NCBI GenBank assembly: GCA_035079385.1
Contig: JAVHKY010000008.1
Coordinates: 4,882,001 to 4,946,000, forward strand
Direction of reading: 5' to 3'
Source of the DNA: Aspidiotus rigidus
Taxonomy: Eukaryota > Arthropoda > Insecta > Hemiptera > Diaspididae
DNA: 64,000 nucleotides
Shown: piece by piece, positions 1 to 10,999 of the stretch
Position numbering within the stretch: the stretch's first letter is position 1
Layout: every line of letters starts with the position of its first letter
Program-made: the position numbers and the translations under genes
Notes under the pieces: model-generated
What the model was told of the DNA's origin: nothing
The model's database searches: none
What the model saw: the letters and a program-made list of their open reading frames with translations, nothing else

Positions 1-503
1 CAGTGCTTTTTCGGTAACAAGATTTAGGGTTGACCCCCGGAAAAAGGCTCACAAATTAAATGATGAGAATTTGAGCTTCATTTGTATTATTCATAGAACG
101 TGGCTTCCCAGAAAATTCGTTGGTGATTATTTGGAGAATTTGATGTCTATTAAGGCCCAAAAGGATGGTCGAAATGCTGTAGTGTCCGTCTACTATTCAA
201 CGATTATGATAGATGAGAAAATGTACAAGAGTATGCTGGATTCAAATCTTAGAAATTTGCTCACATGCGGAAACGCACAAAGGCGACGATAAAAATGTTA
301 TAATCGTTTAATTGAGGGCGATCAATTGAGAAGGCCCATGTCATGCAGCCTTCAGATCAATTCATGATCTGTAAATAGGCTGGTTGTTGGGGCTATGTTT
401 GAGCTGTATTTGTCCTCGTTAATGGCTGATTTTTCAGGGAACTTGAAACGTACATTGAATCTTATAGAGAAAAGGGAACTTCTAGAAATTACGAGTTGCA
501 AGC
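1..503. other. Unassigned sequence left of the LTR-like element
   Basis: No gene recognised. A 73-codon open frame at 71-292 (plus strand) has no motif I can place. It may be a fragment of a mobile-element protein, but nothing shows this. The last bases, AAGC at 500-503, are the left copy of the target duplication of the neighbouring LTR-like element. Confidence 0.4.
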
Positions 504-3102
504 TGTAGTGTCACAAAATTTTTGAATCCTCCATTGGCAGGCGAATTCTCTTCTTTCGTATTATTCCTCTTTCTAAGACCAGTACGCAACGGTGACCGAC
601 ATCGGCGATCGACATCACCCTATATCGTTTCTTCTCTCTCTTACCTGGATGCAGTTTTGTTGGAACCCAAACGTAGTCTATCTAACTTTCTCTATCTCTC
701 GTTCTTTCTTTATCCCTCTCGTCTTTATTTTCTTCTTCTTCGAGTCTACTCCTTTTGTCCTCCAATAATTTTTTTTTGTTTTGCAAGAGTTCTTATTCCG
801 GACAAGCGTGGTTTAAAAACTAAATGATAATATGTTCCTCTTCTTTTTCCATATCACAGTCAGCCTAAGTAGGGTGTCTGGCGCCAACACTCCTATATTA
901 CGGCGATTTTTTTTCTGTATCTGCTAACCTCTTCTTTCAATAGTTCTGTTGTCCGTTCCAGTGACAATATCCAACACACGAATCCGTTCCTTTAAGTTAC
1001 GGCTATCCATACTAAACAATAAAGAGGAATACTCCGACGTGGAGTAAAAAAAATGCAAACCGCAGAAAAAATGAAAATACGACGAGCGCTTTCGGTTAAA
1101 CAACCATCTTCGAGCTTTTTCTGCGGTTTGCATTTTTTTACTCCACGTCGGAGTATTCCTCTTTATTGTTTCCACGTCGGAGTATTCCTCTTTATTGTTT
1201 AGGACAATATCCAAGTTATCGAATTTTATGTTTTTCTATTCTACCTCGTGGCCGTATTATTTTTATCATTATTTTATTTTTTTTTTTTTTGATTCCTTCT
1301 CGAAACTTCTACCCTCTCACTCTGCTAACCAATAGTCAACCACTTCTTTTCGCTGGTTGGAAACCTTTTTCGAAGGTTTTCAGAACCGGGATAGTTTTCT
1401 CGCGGGTAACTGAGTGTGTATCTCGAGCGGTTGCCAACGAGTGTTCGTGCTTCTTTTCATCCTGTTCTCGTTTCCATCGTTCCGTTGTTATATTTCGTGT
1501 TTTTCTCTGACTTTGGTTCACATTCAACCCTTCGTCATGATTGTCGATATCGCGTAATAAACCTCGCGTCGATTTTTTTTAACTCTTCTCTTGACCACGA
1601 TTTTTTATTTTATTGTGATTTGAAGTGAAGTGCGCCAGCCATGAGCGGCTAACTTTTTTCAGTGGGGGCCGTCTCCCCCAGCCTGCCGTCCCATGCGCTG
1701 AACATCTAAGTGCCATGGAGACCCCGTGTCCATCCAGGGGCTCCTTCTGCCAACATCTTCGTCACCCGTCCAGTCATTTTATTGTGTTAATTTTATTTTA
1801 TTCTTATGCATTTTATTTCTCTTTCTCTCTCTTAATTCTTACGTAATTTGCTTAAGTATGTTCGAGTAAGCACAACCCCCCCCCCCCTTCACAACTCACG
1901 AGTGCTCCTATCTAGGAGTCGAGGGCGAAATATAATTTTTTTTTTTGGTAACACTTTTCTTTACAGCCTAAGGTTTCCAGTTATGGCCATAGCGCGGACC
2001 TCTTAGAATGTTGGTACGTACTCTCATTTATTTATTTATTTTTCTTTTGTTTAATCCTCGTCACACTTATTAGTGGACAGGAACACTCTTTCGGCCGTAA
2101 AATTTATTTTCCGAACGTGCACCAACCGTGTTGTATTTGGTGAGATCATTCCCCGATACTTTCTCTTCCTTTTTTTTTTAATGTTGTTGACACCCGCTTC
2201 ACCTTTTATTTACTTTAATGGCTGTTAATTAATTCTCCAACTTTTTATGTTTGTTATGTGTTTGATTCTTATTTTTGGCGACGGGCGCTCGATAGCATAG
2301 CGACCCCCCCCCCTTCTTTATTTTCCATTATTTTAGCCCCGCGTCTATAGATACGCGGCTGGCAATTTTATTTTGAAGCTATCGATGGTGTCATCACATT
2401 TCTTTTAAGGTATGAAATTTTTGTTGTTTTGGGCGGATGTCCCTCCCCTCGTATGATAACGATTTGGTGCTGAGACCTTCTCTTTCAATTCGATATGAAT
2501 CCTTTTTTTTTACTGAGTAATGTTTAACCTTTTGTAATTTCTCTTTCTTTGGCTATTTTAAAATCTTTGTTTTTGACTGAGTGCGTACCCCCTCATCTCT
2601 GATAGGACGACCCGTGAGAAATTCTATTTTTAGTGACTCAGTGTGAATTATTTTATATATCGATTTTTTTTTTTTACCTTTTTTATAATATGTCCTGTTT
2701 ATTTGATTACACGCATTGTCTAACCTTGACTAGTGTCATTCATTTGATTACGAGCATTCTTCTATTTGCTTCTGTCTGAGGAATCTATTTTTCCAGTCTC
2801 CCTTATAGCTATTCGTCGGTGGAATATGCCGTTAATTCCACTCGGAGGGGAATGAAATTAGACGTGACCCCCTCTTAAAGCGTCACGTGTAGTTCGCGGA
2901 GCTTACTATTCTTTCTTTCTGGCTTTTTCCCCATTTCGGCCTAGATTTCATATCACTCAAAAAGTGGCTCTCTCTGTCTAGCCACACTCCTTATTTTTAT
3001 TTAATTTAGACAGAGTGGCATCCCTGTGAATTTTTAAGTAGGCAAAGCGGTAGGCTCGGTCTTTAGGGGCTTGCTCCGAGAGACTGCAGCTGAGACACTA
3101 CA
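504..3102. mobile_element. Solo-LTR-like element, about 2.6 kb, with TG...CA ends and 4-bp target duplication
   Basis: The left end reads TGTAGTGTC (504-512) and the right end GACACTACA (3094-3102), a perfect 9-bp inverted terminus of the TG...CA type used by LTR retrotransposons. The 4-bp direct repeat AAGC flanks it exactly (500-503 and 3103-3106). The interior is T-rich with many poly-T and TTTATTTT tracts and has no gag, protease, polymerase or integrase frame, so a solo LTR left by recombination is the simplest reading. At 2.6 kb it is long for an insect LTR. An inverted repeat at 1014-1171 and short direct repeats (963-974 and 1203-1214) lie inside it. The alternative is a non-autonomous element with LTR-like ends. 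Strand is unknown. Confidence 0.55.
1014..1201. repeat. Long inverted repeat (57/56-bp arms) plus a tandem copy of one arm end
   Basis: The arm at 1014-1070 is the reverse complement of 1116-1171 apart from a one-base difference in an A/T run. The loop of about 45 bases (1071-1115) contains a GCGCTTTCGGTTAAACAACC segment that closely resembles the region just past the coding end of the Penelope-like elements at 16081-16100 and 62555-62580. The last 30 bases of the right arm are repeated at 1172-1201. A relative of this hairpin occurs at 54419-54490 and a looser one near 6533-6680. Confidence 0.7.
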
Positions 3103-3106
3103 AAGC

Positions 3107-3555
3107 TCCACTCGTTCTTGAATTTTATGGTTAATGTACTCGAACTATGTAGAACGAAAATTACAAAATCTACAAGAAACAGAATCATGGCCACCGAGCG
3201 CTTTTCGTTAAACCACCATCATCAAAGTGTGAACGAAAGAAAGCGACCGAACTCTAAACCAACGAAAACAGAGAAAATCACAACAAGTTCATTATTGTGC
3301 CAACGAGTCATCAAAATGTGAATTATTCTCATAGACTAATTCAATCAAACTTTCATCAGGAACACACCTGTTTAAAACGGTGACGTCGTCGCTATTCCGA
3401 TGTCGAATAATTTCAATATTCTGGAGGGTCATGCGTTTAATATACGAATTCTCTCTGTGAAGAAAAAGTTCAGACCCCTTATTGAACCTGCGTGACCACT
3501 TTCGATTAAATGATCAGGAAAGGCTAACTCCCGTAAGTTACGTTTCTCCCACGCC
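3107..3555 (-). pseudogene. Penelope-like element A, 3' part: end of GIY-YIG endonuclease and 3' flank
   Basis: On the minus strand about 3340-3555 encodes the C-terminal part of a PLE protein. In one frame KAWEKRNL leads to an F-x-DHLIESGH segment, and in another LQNIEIIRHRNSDD, VTVLNR and DESLIEL follow. These match the intact copies at 16242-16571 and 62647-62892 (ENIEIIRHRNNEDFTVLNR). The switch of frame shows at least one indel. The non-coding 3' flank (3107-3330) aligns loosely with 16040-16220, including the hammerhead-like fold. This is the downstream half of a gene whose upstream half resumes at 5007; the gap is an insertion at 3561-5001. Confidence 0.75.
3191..3230 (-). ncRNA. Degenerate hammerhead-ribozyme-like fold in PLE-A
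   Basis: This position is equivalent to the better folds at 16076-16113 and 62553-62590. On the minus strand it keeps UUGAUGA, then a weak stem II, then GAAA and an AGCGCU segment that could form a short stem III. C3 of the core is replaced, and stems I and II pair poorly. It is probably inactive. PLEs are known to carry hammerhead motifs in their terminal repeats. Confidence 0.3.
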
Positions 3556-3560
3556 TTTTT

Positions 3561-5001
3561 AACAGGGAACCTGTTTTATGGGAGAGTAATTTGAAGAAAA
3601 ATGATGGGCGCCGTCCGTCGGAAGGCAAAACGTGGGACATTGAAAAATTTCTACCTCCGGGCAACGTATGATGGGAGGGGGACTTGGAAAAGTTGAACGA
3701 GGAATGCAGGGAACCTGTTCTATGAGTCAAATTGTAATATGATAGGAGGGGGACTTGATAAAATTTCGACTCTCGACCTATATATGACGGGAGAGGGACT
3801 TGGAAATATGATATATAGCTCGAGAATCGAAATTATTCCGAATCCCACTCCTATTAAATATAGCTCGGGTGGTTTACGGCACAATCATTACATGCAATTG
3901 CTTGTGTCCGCGGGCCAAGATGTCCGCGCGCAAAAAATTTTTAGAATAAAAAAAAAGGACATAAAAAAAATATGTGTCCGTTGGCGTGAGTGTGCTCGTG
4001 TCCGCGCGGGAGCCAAGTCCATCGCTGCCAGGTCGAAATTATTGTAAGTCATCCTCCTATCATATTTCGCTCGAGAACCGCAATTTTTCCAAGTCCCACA
4101 CCCATCATATAAGGCTCGAAATTCGAAATTTTTTCAAGTTTTTTGTGGAAGGCCCACGGCAATTTTCTCAAAAAACCACCCATAGAGCAGGTTTCCTGTT
4201 AAGTGAGTCAAATTCGTTTTGGCATTGAGAATTCAAGGAAACCTAGACCTGGTATAAAGCTATTATAAAGAAGGCCTAGACCTACTATAAGCCTACAACA
4301 ATATAGATCGAGAGTCTAAATTTGTCTTGACTCTCGAGCTATATATAATAGGTGGGGGGGGGGGGGGCGATTTGGAGAAATTTTCACTCTCGAGTTATAT
4401 AATATGATGGGGAAAAATTTTGACTCGACTTATATTACCTATGATAGAAGGGGGACTTGAAAACGACGGCTTCCTTAGCGAAGTTAAACGAGGAACGCAG
4501 TCAACCCGTTTTATGAGTCGAATTGGATTTGGTATTGAGAATTTTAAGAAGCCTAGACCTGATATAAAGCTAGTGTAAAGAAGTCTCAGACCTACTATAA
4601 GCCTAGTATACTATAGTTCGAGAGTCTAAATTCATGCATGATAAGAGAGGGACTTGGAATAATTCCGACCTCCAAGCTGTACACAATAGGAGAAGGACTT
4701 GGAAAAATTTCGACCTCCAAGTCATATATCATGGGAGAAGGACTTGGAAAAATTCCTACCATACATGGCTCGAAAGTCAAAATTTTTCCAAGTCATTTGT
4801 TGGACGGCGCACGACAAATTTCTCAAAAAACCCCCCATTGAACAGGTCTCCTGTTAAAAATTTCGTCCTCCAAGCTATATACAATAGGAGTCGAAATTTC
4901 TCAAGTTTTTCGCCGGACGGAGCACGTCAAATTTTTCAAAAAAAAACCCTTTATCTCAACTAACAAAGTTTATGAAGGCAATTCCGAGGGGAGGCTGTGA
5001 G
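3561..5001. mobile_element. Inverted-repeat (foldback-like) element inserted in the PLE-A endonuclease
   Basis: The element starts with the hairpin AACAGGGAACCTGTT (3561-3575) and ends at about 5001, with TTTTT on both sides (3556-3560 and 5002-5006). The PLE frame runs up to it on one side (KAWEK) and resumes on the other (RVTEHK), which sets the boundaries. Inside, 45-bp units with the core ACTTGGAAAAATTTCGACTC appear in plus orientation on the left (3670-3800) and inverted further right (3830-3860, 4060-4130). Reverse-orientation end hairpins occur at 4186-4200 and 4841-4855. A module at 4204-4530 is the reverse complement of the end module seen at 47041-47175. No transposase frame is present, so it is non-autonomous and probably itself nested. 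Confidence 0.65.
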
Positions 5002-5006
5002 TTTTT

Positions 5007-6490
5007 ATGCTCAGTCACTCTAATTTGGAGCTGGTTGCCAGTCATCCTCATACAGACTCCAGGGCAATCATTGCTATCTACGCAATATGAGCTGCTCCTC
5101 TTGGTCAGAGAAATGGGGTCCTTTAATTCAACAAATAAACTTTTTAAGTGTATGAGGGTTGTGAAAGGCTGGCCGGAAACCAAAAGCGTGGAGGACATGA
5201 CCTAACTGCAAGGAAAACCTGCCCAGAAAGAGGAGTCTCAACCAACGTTCTCTACTATCCAGGTGTGAATCCCGGTGGACGAGGTAGCTGAGTCGAGGCA
5301 TTTTCTAGTAAGCCTCTTCTGGACTATAAGGTCAATATCAAACCTGACCTGATTCACTGTGACCAGGTTTTCATCGTCAGTAGTTCCTTATAGAAAGCGG
5401 TCTGACTTAAGGGGATATGAGTCAGTCGACGAATTAGGCTATTGAAAGTAGCAATCTTGCTGGCAACAGGACAAAAAGACGACCCGTGAATTACAATATC
5501 GGTCGAAGTTGCTTTCCTATAAATCCCAAACTTATGGACGCCGTCTCTAACAGAGATGGACAAATCCAAGAAGTGCATTGATGAACCATCAACTTCCAGA
5601 GTGAACTGCCTATTCAAATATGCAAGAAGCTCACTAAGGAATTCTGCAGAACTGACTTCGTTTACGAACCTGTGCCAATAGTATAGGTAACTCAAAAACA
5701 CTTGGCCCGAGGAGAATTTAGACATAAACATTTCTGAAATAAGCGAGCCCGAGGGAGAACCTATAATAGGGGTCCACACTTCCTCAGGGAACTCGAAAAA
5801 GTTGGATCGAGGTACATTCAGAAGGCCAACAAATTCCTCCAGACACCTGATTCAACAAGCAAGTCACCCATATGTTACATAGTGACGTCCTTGGGGTCTA
5901 ACAACATAAAAAAAAACATGAAGTCGATCCAGGAGGAAGACTTATCCGTCAGGGAACCGGAGTTCTTTACTGAGTAGGGAGAATCAAACTCGACCCAAAA
6001 TTCAAATTAACAACCAATAAATTTAGCTAGGGAGTAAAAGGATGAAGATACGAACATCCGGGTATCCTTTTTACGTTGTTTAGGCAACTCATAAAGGAGG
6101 GGAGAAACAGGATTAGGTTCCAAGATTTGATAATAACTTTACTATTATCAATCAGATTTTCCTAACCTCTTTCACAAAGTTGGGGGAACAGAATAGGACA
6201 TTTTCCTTGACACCGCAAGTATTCCTCCATAACTACGACGGTATGGCATTACCCTTATCTGCCTTCGTAAGGATTAACCACTTCTCCTTGACCCTCCTCT
6301 CCAAGCCGTTGATCAAATCGCTTCCAACATTACTTATGAGGGAGGGGGGGACATTGCAGATCATCTCGGCGCCATTTTTTTTTTTTTTTTTTTTTTTGAT
6401 ATTCACAATAAGTCCGATCTTTACCATCAAATCAGCCGCAACATTAGCCAGAGTCTCTTGATTTTTAACAGAGGGTAGCCCAAACTTCAA
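5007..6490 (-). pseudogene. Penelope-like element A, reverse transcriptase and start of GIY-YIG endonuclease
   Basis: Minus-strand remnants read in order. Near 6233-6300 is LTKADKGNA, a conserved N-terminal PLE motif. At 5354-5779 is the reverse transcriptase palm and thumb: GSPSGSL, YWHRFVNEV where YVDD should be, FLDLSI, GIYRKATSTD and FNSLIRRLTHIPLS. At 5007-5198 is the start of the GIY-YIG domain (DCPGVCMRMTGNQLQIRVTEH). The catalytic YVDD is changed to FVNE, several frames are broken, and a poly(T) run at 6376-6397 adds a lysine run. The element is dead and older than copies B and C. It continues at 3555 beyond the inserted element. Confidence 0.85.
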
Positions 6491-6532
6491 TCCCTTCTCT
6501 GGGAGAGTTAATCCATGAAATTAATTTGATCG

Positions 6533-6735
6533 CCCAAGTTACGGCTATTGATATACTTAAGAGAGTAAAGAAATGCAAAAACAGCAGAAAATTACTCAAT
6601 TTTGAAAAGTCGAAGCGCTTTCAGCGAGAACAATTAAGCAACTCACTCGACGATGAAACGAACCGATAACACCAACTCGAGAAAGAAAGGAGAAGAAAAA
6701 CTTATCATCGAATTGTGATTCATGAACAAGTTCTT
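6533..6735 (-). repeat. PLE 3'-flank-like segment
   Basis: This stretch shares an ordered series of short matches with other copies. AAGTTACGGCTAT recurs at 993-1005 and, inverted, at 54502-54514. A TGCAAA-x-CAGCAGAAAA segment resembles the arm at 1054-1070. GCGCTTTC, followed by degenerate sequence, resembles 16081-16220. It lies between PLE-A and the opposite-strand PLE-D, as a terminal repeat of one of them would. Confidence 0.4.
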
Positions 6736-6739
6736 CGTC

Positions 6740-6860
6740 CAAATGGCCTTCAGGACGGAGTTTATGACCATAAAACATTTGACCAGAGTTAACGAGATTC
6801 ATTTAGACATAGACACGATGGTTTATAGGAAGGTACCGTTAGGTAGTATGCGCTCTACGG
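6740..6860 (+). pseudogene. Penelope-like element D, fragment of RT C-terminal region
   Basis: The plus strand encodes TIKHLTRVNEIHLDIDTMV followed by YRK. This matches TIKYLARVNQVRVDIDLMV in PLE copies B and C, the segment that links the RT thumb to the endonuclease. The frame is lost afterwards. A further piece of the same protein lies at 7715-7930. Its orientation is opposite to the other PLEs in the window. Confidence 0.6.
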
Positions 6861-7714
6861 GAATTTTTGTGATCTACCGAATGTTCTGGAATGCATTTCG
6901 AAGTTACTGATACCTATTAAGAATGTTAATGTCATCTCTTAAAGATGAATGAGTTGCCTAGGGAGCGCCGCAAATACGACGAGCCAGAACTCGCTCCTCA
7001 CGACACCATACAGTGCGTTGCTACTCGTAGATGAAGTTTGCTACAAAGTAACGTAACTAAGACGACAGTGATATAGAAAGACGTTGAGGTCAGCTTACAT
7101 GTCAGTTGAGTTAATAATGTTCTTGAATGAATTTTATTGTTAAGTTATAAGTTAGGAATAATTATGTGTACAATTTCTCCAAGAACATTTATTGTTGGGT
7201 GACGTTGATGCCAGGAACCATGCTACATTTGTGGGGCCGAGATGGTGGAGAAGAGGCGGAAAAATCGAAAGAGTGAATGCATACCTATTTTCCGTTGCAC
7301 GAAGCGCGGATGACAGACCTCACGATCAGTAAGAACTGGGAATCAGTTCTTCTTCTATACGGACCTTAATAGTAGAACGGATTGCAAGCTGGCTTTGTTT
7401 GAAATCGTAGAGTTTGCTTACCTTTCGGATGTACAAACATGAGGCACCTGATTTGTTCTTGGCTTTTCTAGAAGATATACGGCGGACTTACACCTGAATT
7501 GACTTCTTTATGAACTTCCAACAAAGACATTCATTGTCTGCTTCTTCAGGATAAAGACAGTCACTGTCGCCATTTTTTGGAAGACTATGTAAGCTGGCCA
7601 CCTCGTGGTGTCTTCTGGGTAACGCTAACACGGTTACACGCTTTAGTAATGCATACAACTGGTAGAGCGCGTACTATACTAGCACCGCCTCGACGCTACT
7701 ACCTCCCTCCCCCG
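6861..7714. other. Unassigned insert between two PLE-D fragments
   Basis: About 850 bases separate two collinear fragments of one PLE, where intact copies have only about 45 bases. It is therefore probably an insertion. I recognise no coding motif or terminal repeat in it. Confidence 0.4.
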
Positions 7715-7930
7715 CTCTATGAGTCGCGAGAAATCGCGGTGGATTTGGCTCCCATTCTTGGGGAAGTTCTCCCTTCAATTGAGACGGGCCCTTCGCCCCT
7801 TCGGCTTCCAGTCCGCGTCCTACAATCCTGTTACTGTCGAAGGGTTGTTTGCTAGGTTGAAAGACCAAGAACCTGATGATGAGAAGAGAAGAGTGTACAG
7901 ATTAGAATGTAGGGAATGCAGTAGTTTTAT
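7715..7930 (+). pseudogene. Penelope-like element D, connector and start of GIY-YIG domain
   Basis: The plus-strand protein WIWLPFLGKFSLQL, then RPFGFQSA, GLFARLKDQ and RRVYRLECREC, aligns residue for residue with PLE-C (WIKLPYLGRFSLKL, GPFGFRPA, SLFVKLKD, SGVYSMACNNC). The copy ends at the second cysteine of the endonuclease leader. It is a truncated, dead fragment. Confidence 0.7.
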
Positions 7931-7940
7931 GCATTGAATG

Positions 7941-9295
7941 AAGTTCTCGTAGGAAAACGAAATGAAAATCGCAAAATGGTGGTTTATATTTCCATTTCTC
8001 GTTGGGGCGATTCCAATATAAGAAGTGGCAAAACTCAAAAATGGCGTAAAGACTTGGAAACACGTACTCGCTGTCATCAACTAAAATTCTCGACTAGAAG
8101 TAAACTCTCTAAGCCTTTTTTAAGGCTGACGACGGCGCACTACTGTTTAGCGGATTTTAATTTCAATTTCGAGCCTGTATAAAGCGAGTTTCTTCATCTT
8201 CAGCGTGCATTTAAGTCCGGGAAGTGTAAAAAAACGTTCGAAAAGGAAGTTGAAAGGTAAAAAGGAAGGAGAGAGTGACAGTGCGAGAGAGAAATGCTTA
8301 TTAGTGAAGGTTTTGGATAGTCGCCGAAAATGACGGATTACGATTATTGCCAAGAATAATTGTAATTCATTTTCTTTCATTTTTGAACGCCGCCGTTCGG
8401 GTAACTGACAGATTTTCGTTGAACTCTTTACGGTATTTTCAAAACTTATCCAATTAGCGGTGAAACGTAACAGAATAAAGTATGTTCGTACAAATAGCCT
8501 ATTATGAGCAGTCATTAGTCTTTTTTCGGGCACGAGATTCATTATACCGCGGTCGCATCGCTTGTCATTTCAAAGCGAAAAGCGCTGGAATGAACAATTT
8601 AATTTTAATTCGTAGACTACGGTGGAACGAGACTCCTTAGTATGTAGAACGGTGGATATGTACCGTATAATAGTTCATATGTTGCGCAGACCCATATTTA
8701 AATGGTCTAGCCTTTTCCAAAGGATTATTTAGGTAACCTTAAGTCGTGTAGACTATAGGTATGTTTCAAGTCATGCGAAATATACTTATTTAAATCGTCC
8801 TTCGTCAGGAACTCCGCGACCATCCTTTTTTACAGAGTATCGTATTCACAGACCTTTGCATTACGCGTATAGTAGCTAGCTTTTCGAAGTCCTCTTCCTA
8901 TTTTAGAGCTCGTGCTCAAAATTAAGGATTCTTTTTGAGACGTTGATGGTGAGAACTTGGGGTCCGATCCAAACTCTCCTGATGATTTTACAAAGCCTAC
9001 AAACCTAAAATTATCCGAGTTTCTTCTTCTCCTTCGAGTACGAAACTCGAAATCTGAAAATTAACTTGAATACCATCAGACTAAGACATTACCGGAATAA
9101 CCGCTCGAATGTGTGTGTATAGTATAGGCCTATTTGTCATAATTGTCATAGTATGTTTCGTTCTACATATAAGATATAAGTTAGAGAGTCTAATCTCGTT
9201 CTTCACTGCAGGGTAACACCTCAATATTCTGTGACATATCGTCTTCTCCTATTTCATTGCTGTCTCATCTTTAGTCGTAAAGAACTTCGCATTTT
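7941..9295. other. Unassigned sequence
   Basis: No gene, terminal repeat or tandem repeat was recognised. Open frames of 82 and 131 codons (7934-8182 plus, 8147-8542 minus) carry no known motif. Confidence 0.4.
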
Positions 9296-9299
9296 CATA

Positions 9300-9830
9300 C
9301 TCCCGATAAATCAGATCGACTAAATATCTCAGTCGATTTTTGAGTAAATATCGACCACAAATAGACTGAACGATCGCTCTGGTGAGTGACCAATAATAGA
9401 CCAACTTTTTCAGTCGATTTACTTCCGCTATTCCGTATCATATTTGGACCACATTTAGACCAACTTGGACAAAATTTTGACTGAAAAAATCAGTCGATTT
9501 GTAGGTGATGTAGGTACCTAGTCGATTTCTAGGGAATCTCGACAACATAAAATAGCTTCTCTTGGTCAATATTCATCAGTGTCAACAGACCATTATAATT
9601 ATACCATTTCTGACGAGAAAGATCGGTCGATTTCTGGGCAATGTAGACCGTAGACGATATAAAATAGTATGTTGTAGTCTATATTATTAAAGCGACATTA
9701 ACAGACCACTACAAATTGACTACTTTCGACAAAACAAATTTTTGAGCAATACAGACACCATAAAAGGGTCTCTAGTTAGGTGATATTAACTCACCCCCAT
9801 ACTTGGACCACTTTTGATGGGGAAAACCAG
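9300..9830. repeat. TCGA-rich degenerate repeat, outlying block
   Basis: Frequent CAGTCGATTT, AGACCA and ATCGACC words at irregular spacing resemble the large satellite at 11.0-13.8 kb, but without a clear period. Confidence 0.45.
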
Positions 9831-10089
9831 TCTTCATCTAAGCCTCCCTCAAGTGAGAGAATAGAAGAATGAAGATATTAATCTCGTTAGTAGGGTTGTA
9901 TTGAGACGAGTGTGATTTTGGTCTAAAATTAGTAAAATATTATACTATATTAATTATTAAACTGTCTATTATTTATGGACTATGTTCAGAAATTTGTGGA
10001 ATTTATCTTAGATTTTTAACAACCAAAGTATAATTTTTGCTCCGAAGATGAAAGCTGTGCCTTCGAAACGTCAGCTTAATTAATATATT

Positions 10090-10970
10090 TTTTGTGTTAA
10101 AAAATAATAAATATAAATATTTTTTTCGTCACATAAATGTTTTTCGTTTGTGAATCAATTAATTTAAATAATTTCTTAAAATGAATTTAAATATACGTAT
10201 TTATTTACTTGAATTTAATTTATAAAATTTTAATTTAATTATTTCAATTCAATTATTATAATTATTCTTTATCAATTTATTATTGATATAATTGATTTTT
10301 ATAAATTTAATTTATATCAATTTTTTAAAAATAATATTTTAATAATTAAATGAATTATTTTTCAATCAATTTTAAATAATTATAATAATTTTCTATCAAT
10401 TGAACGTATTGAATAAAAAAAAAAAACAAATATTCTGGTTCAATATGATTAGGAGTTTTAAATATTATTCAAAATTATTAAATAATTGATATTTTTATTT
10501 AAAGGATCAAATATAATAAATGAAATAAATGAGATATAAAAAATTATTATTTAATTGTTTCAATTTTTTTTAAATAATAATTTTTATATAAATCATTAAA
10601 ACTTGATATATTAATTTTACCAAATGAATAATTCTAAAAAGAGTTGGTAATTTCAATTAAATATATTGTGCCAAAAAAAATGAAATAAGATCTTTATTTT
10701 TTCATGAAATATTGTATTATAAACTTGTTAAATAAATTTAATATTAATTTTAAAATATAGAATTAATATAAAAGAAAGATTGATAAAATCAAAATTTAAA
10801 AAATAATTATATTTATTAATTGATCCCGATGAAATTCCTAAAACTAAATATAAAAATTTAATGTTTTCATGATTAGTGGAATTTGTTCATTTATTAAACA
10901 ATTTCATTATTAAGAATACAAATTTTTAAATTTAAAATTCAATTTTAAATTTCTTCATTCATCTGCGAGT
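10090..10970. repeat. Extremely AT-rich low-complexity block
   Basis: About 0.9 kb of almost only A and T, with TTAATTTAATT, ATAATT and TTTAAAT words and very few G or C. No open frame and no obvious period. Confidence 0.7.
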
Positions 10971-10999
10971 TTGTAAGCAACATGACAGTTGATTCATTC

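Noticed and set aside
71..292. 73-codon frame at the left edge
   Set aside because: No motif could be recognised, and there is no family evidence.
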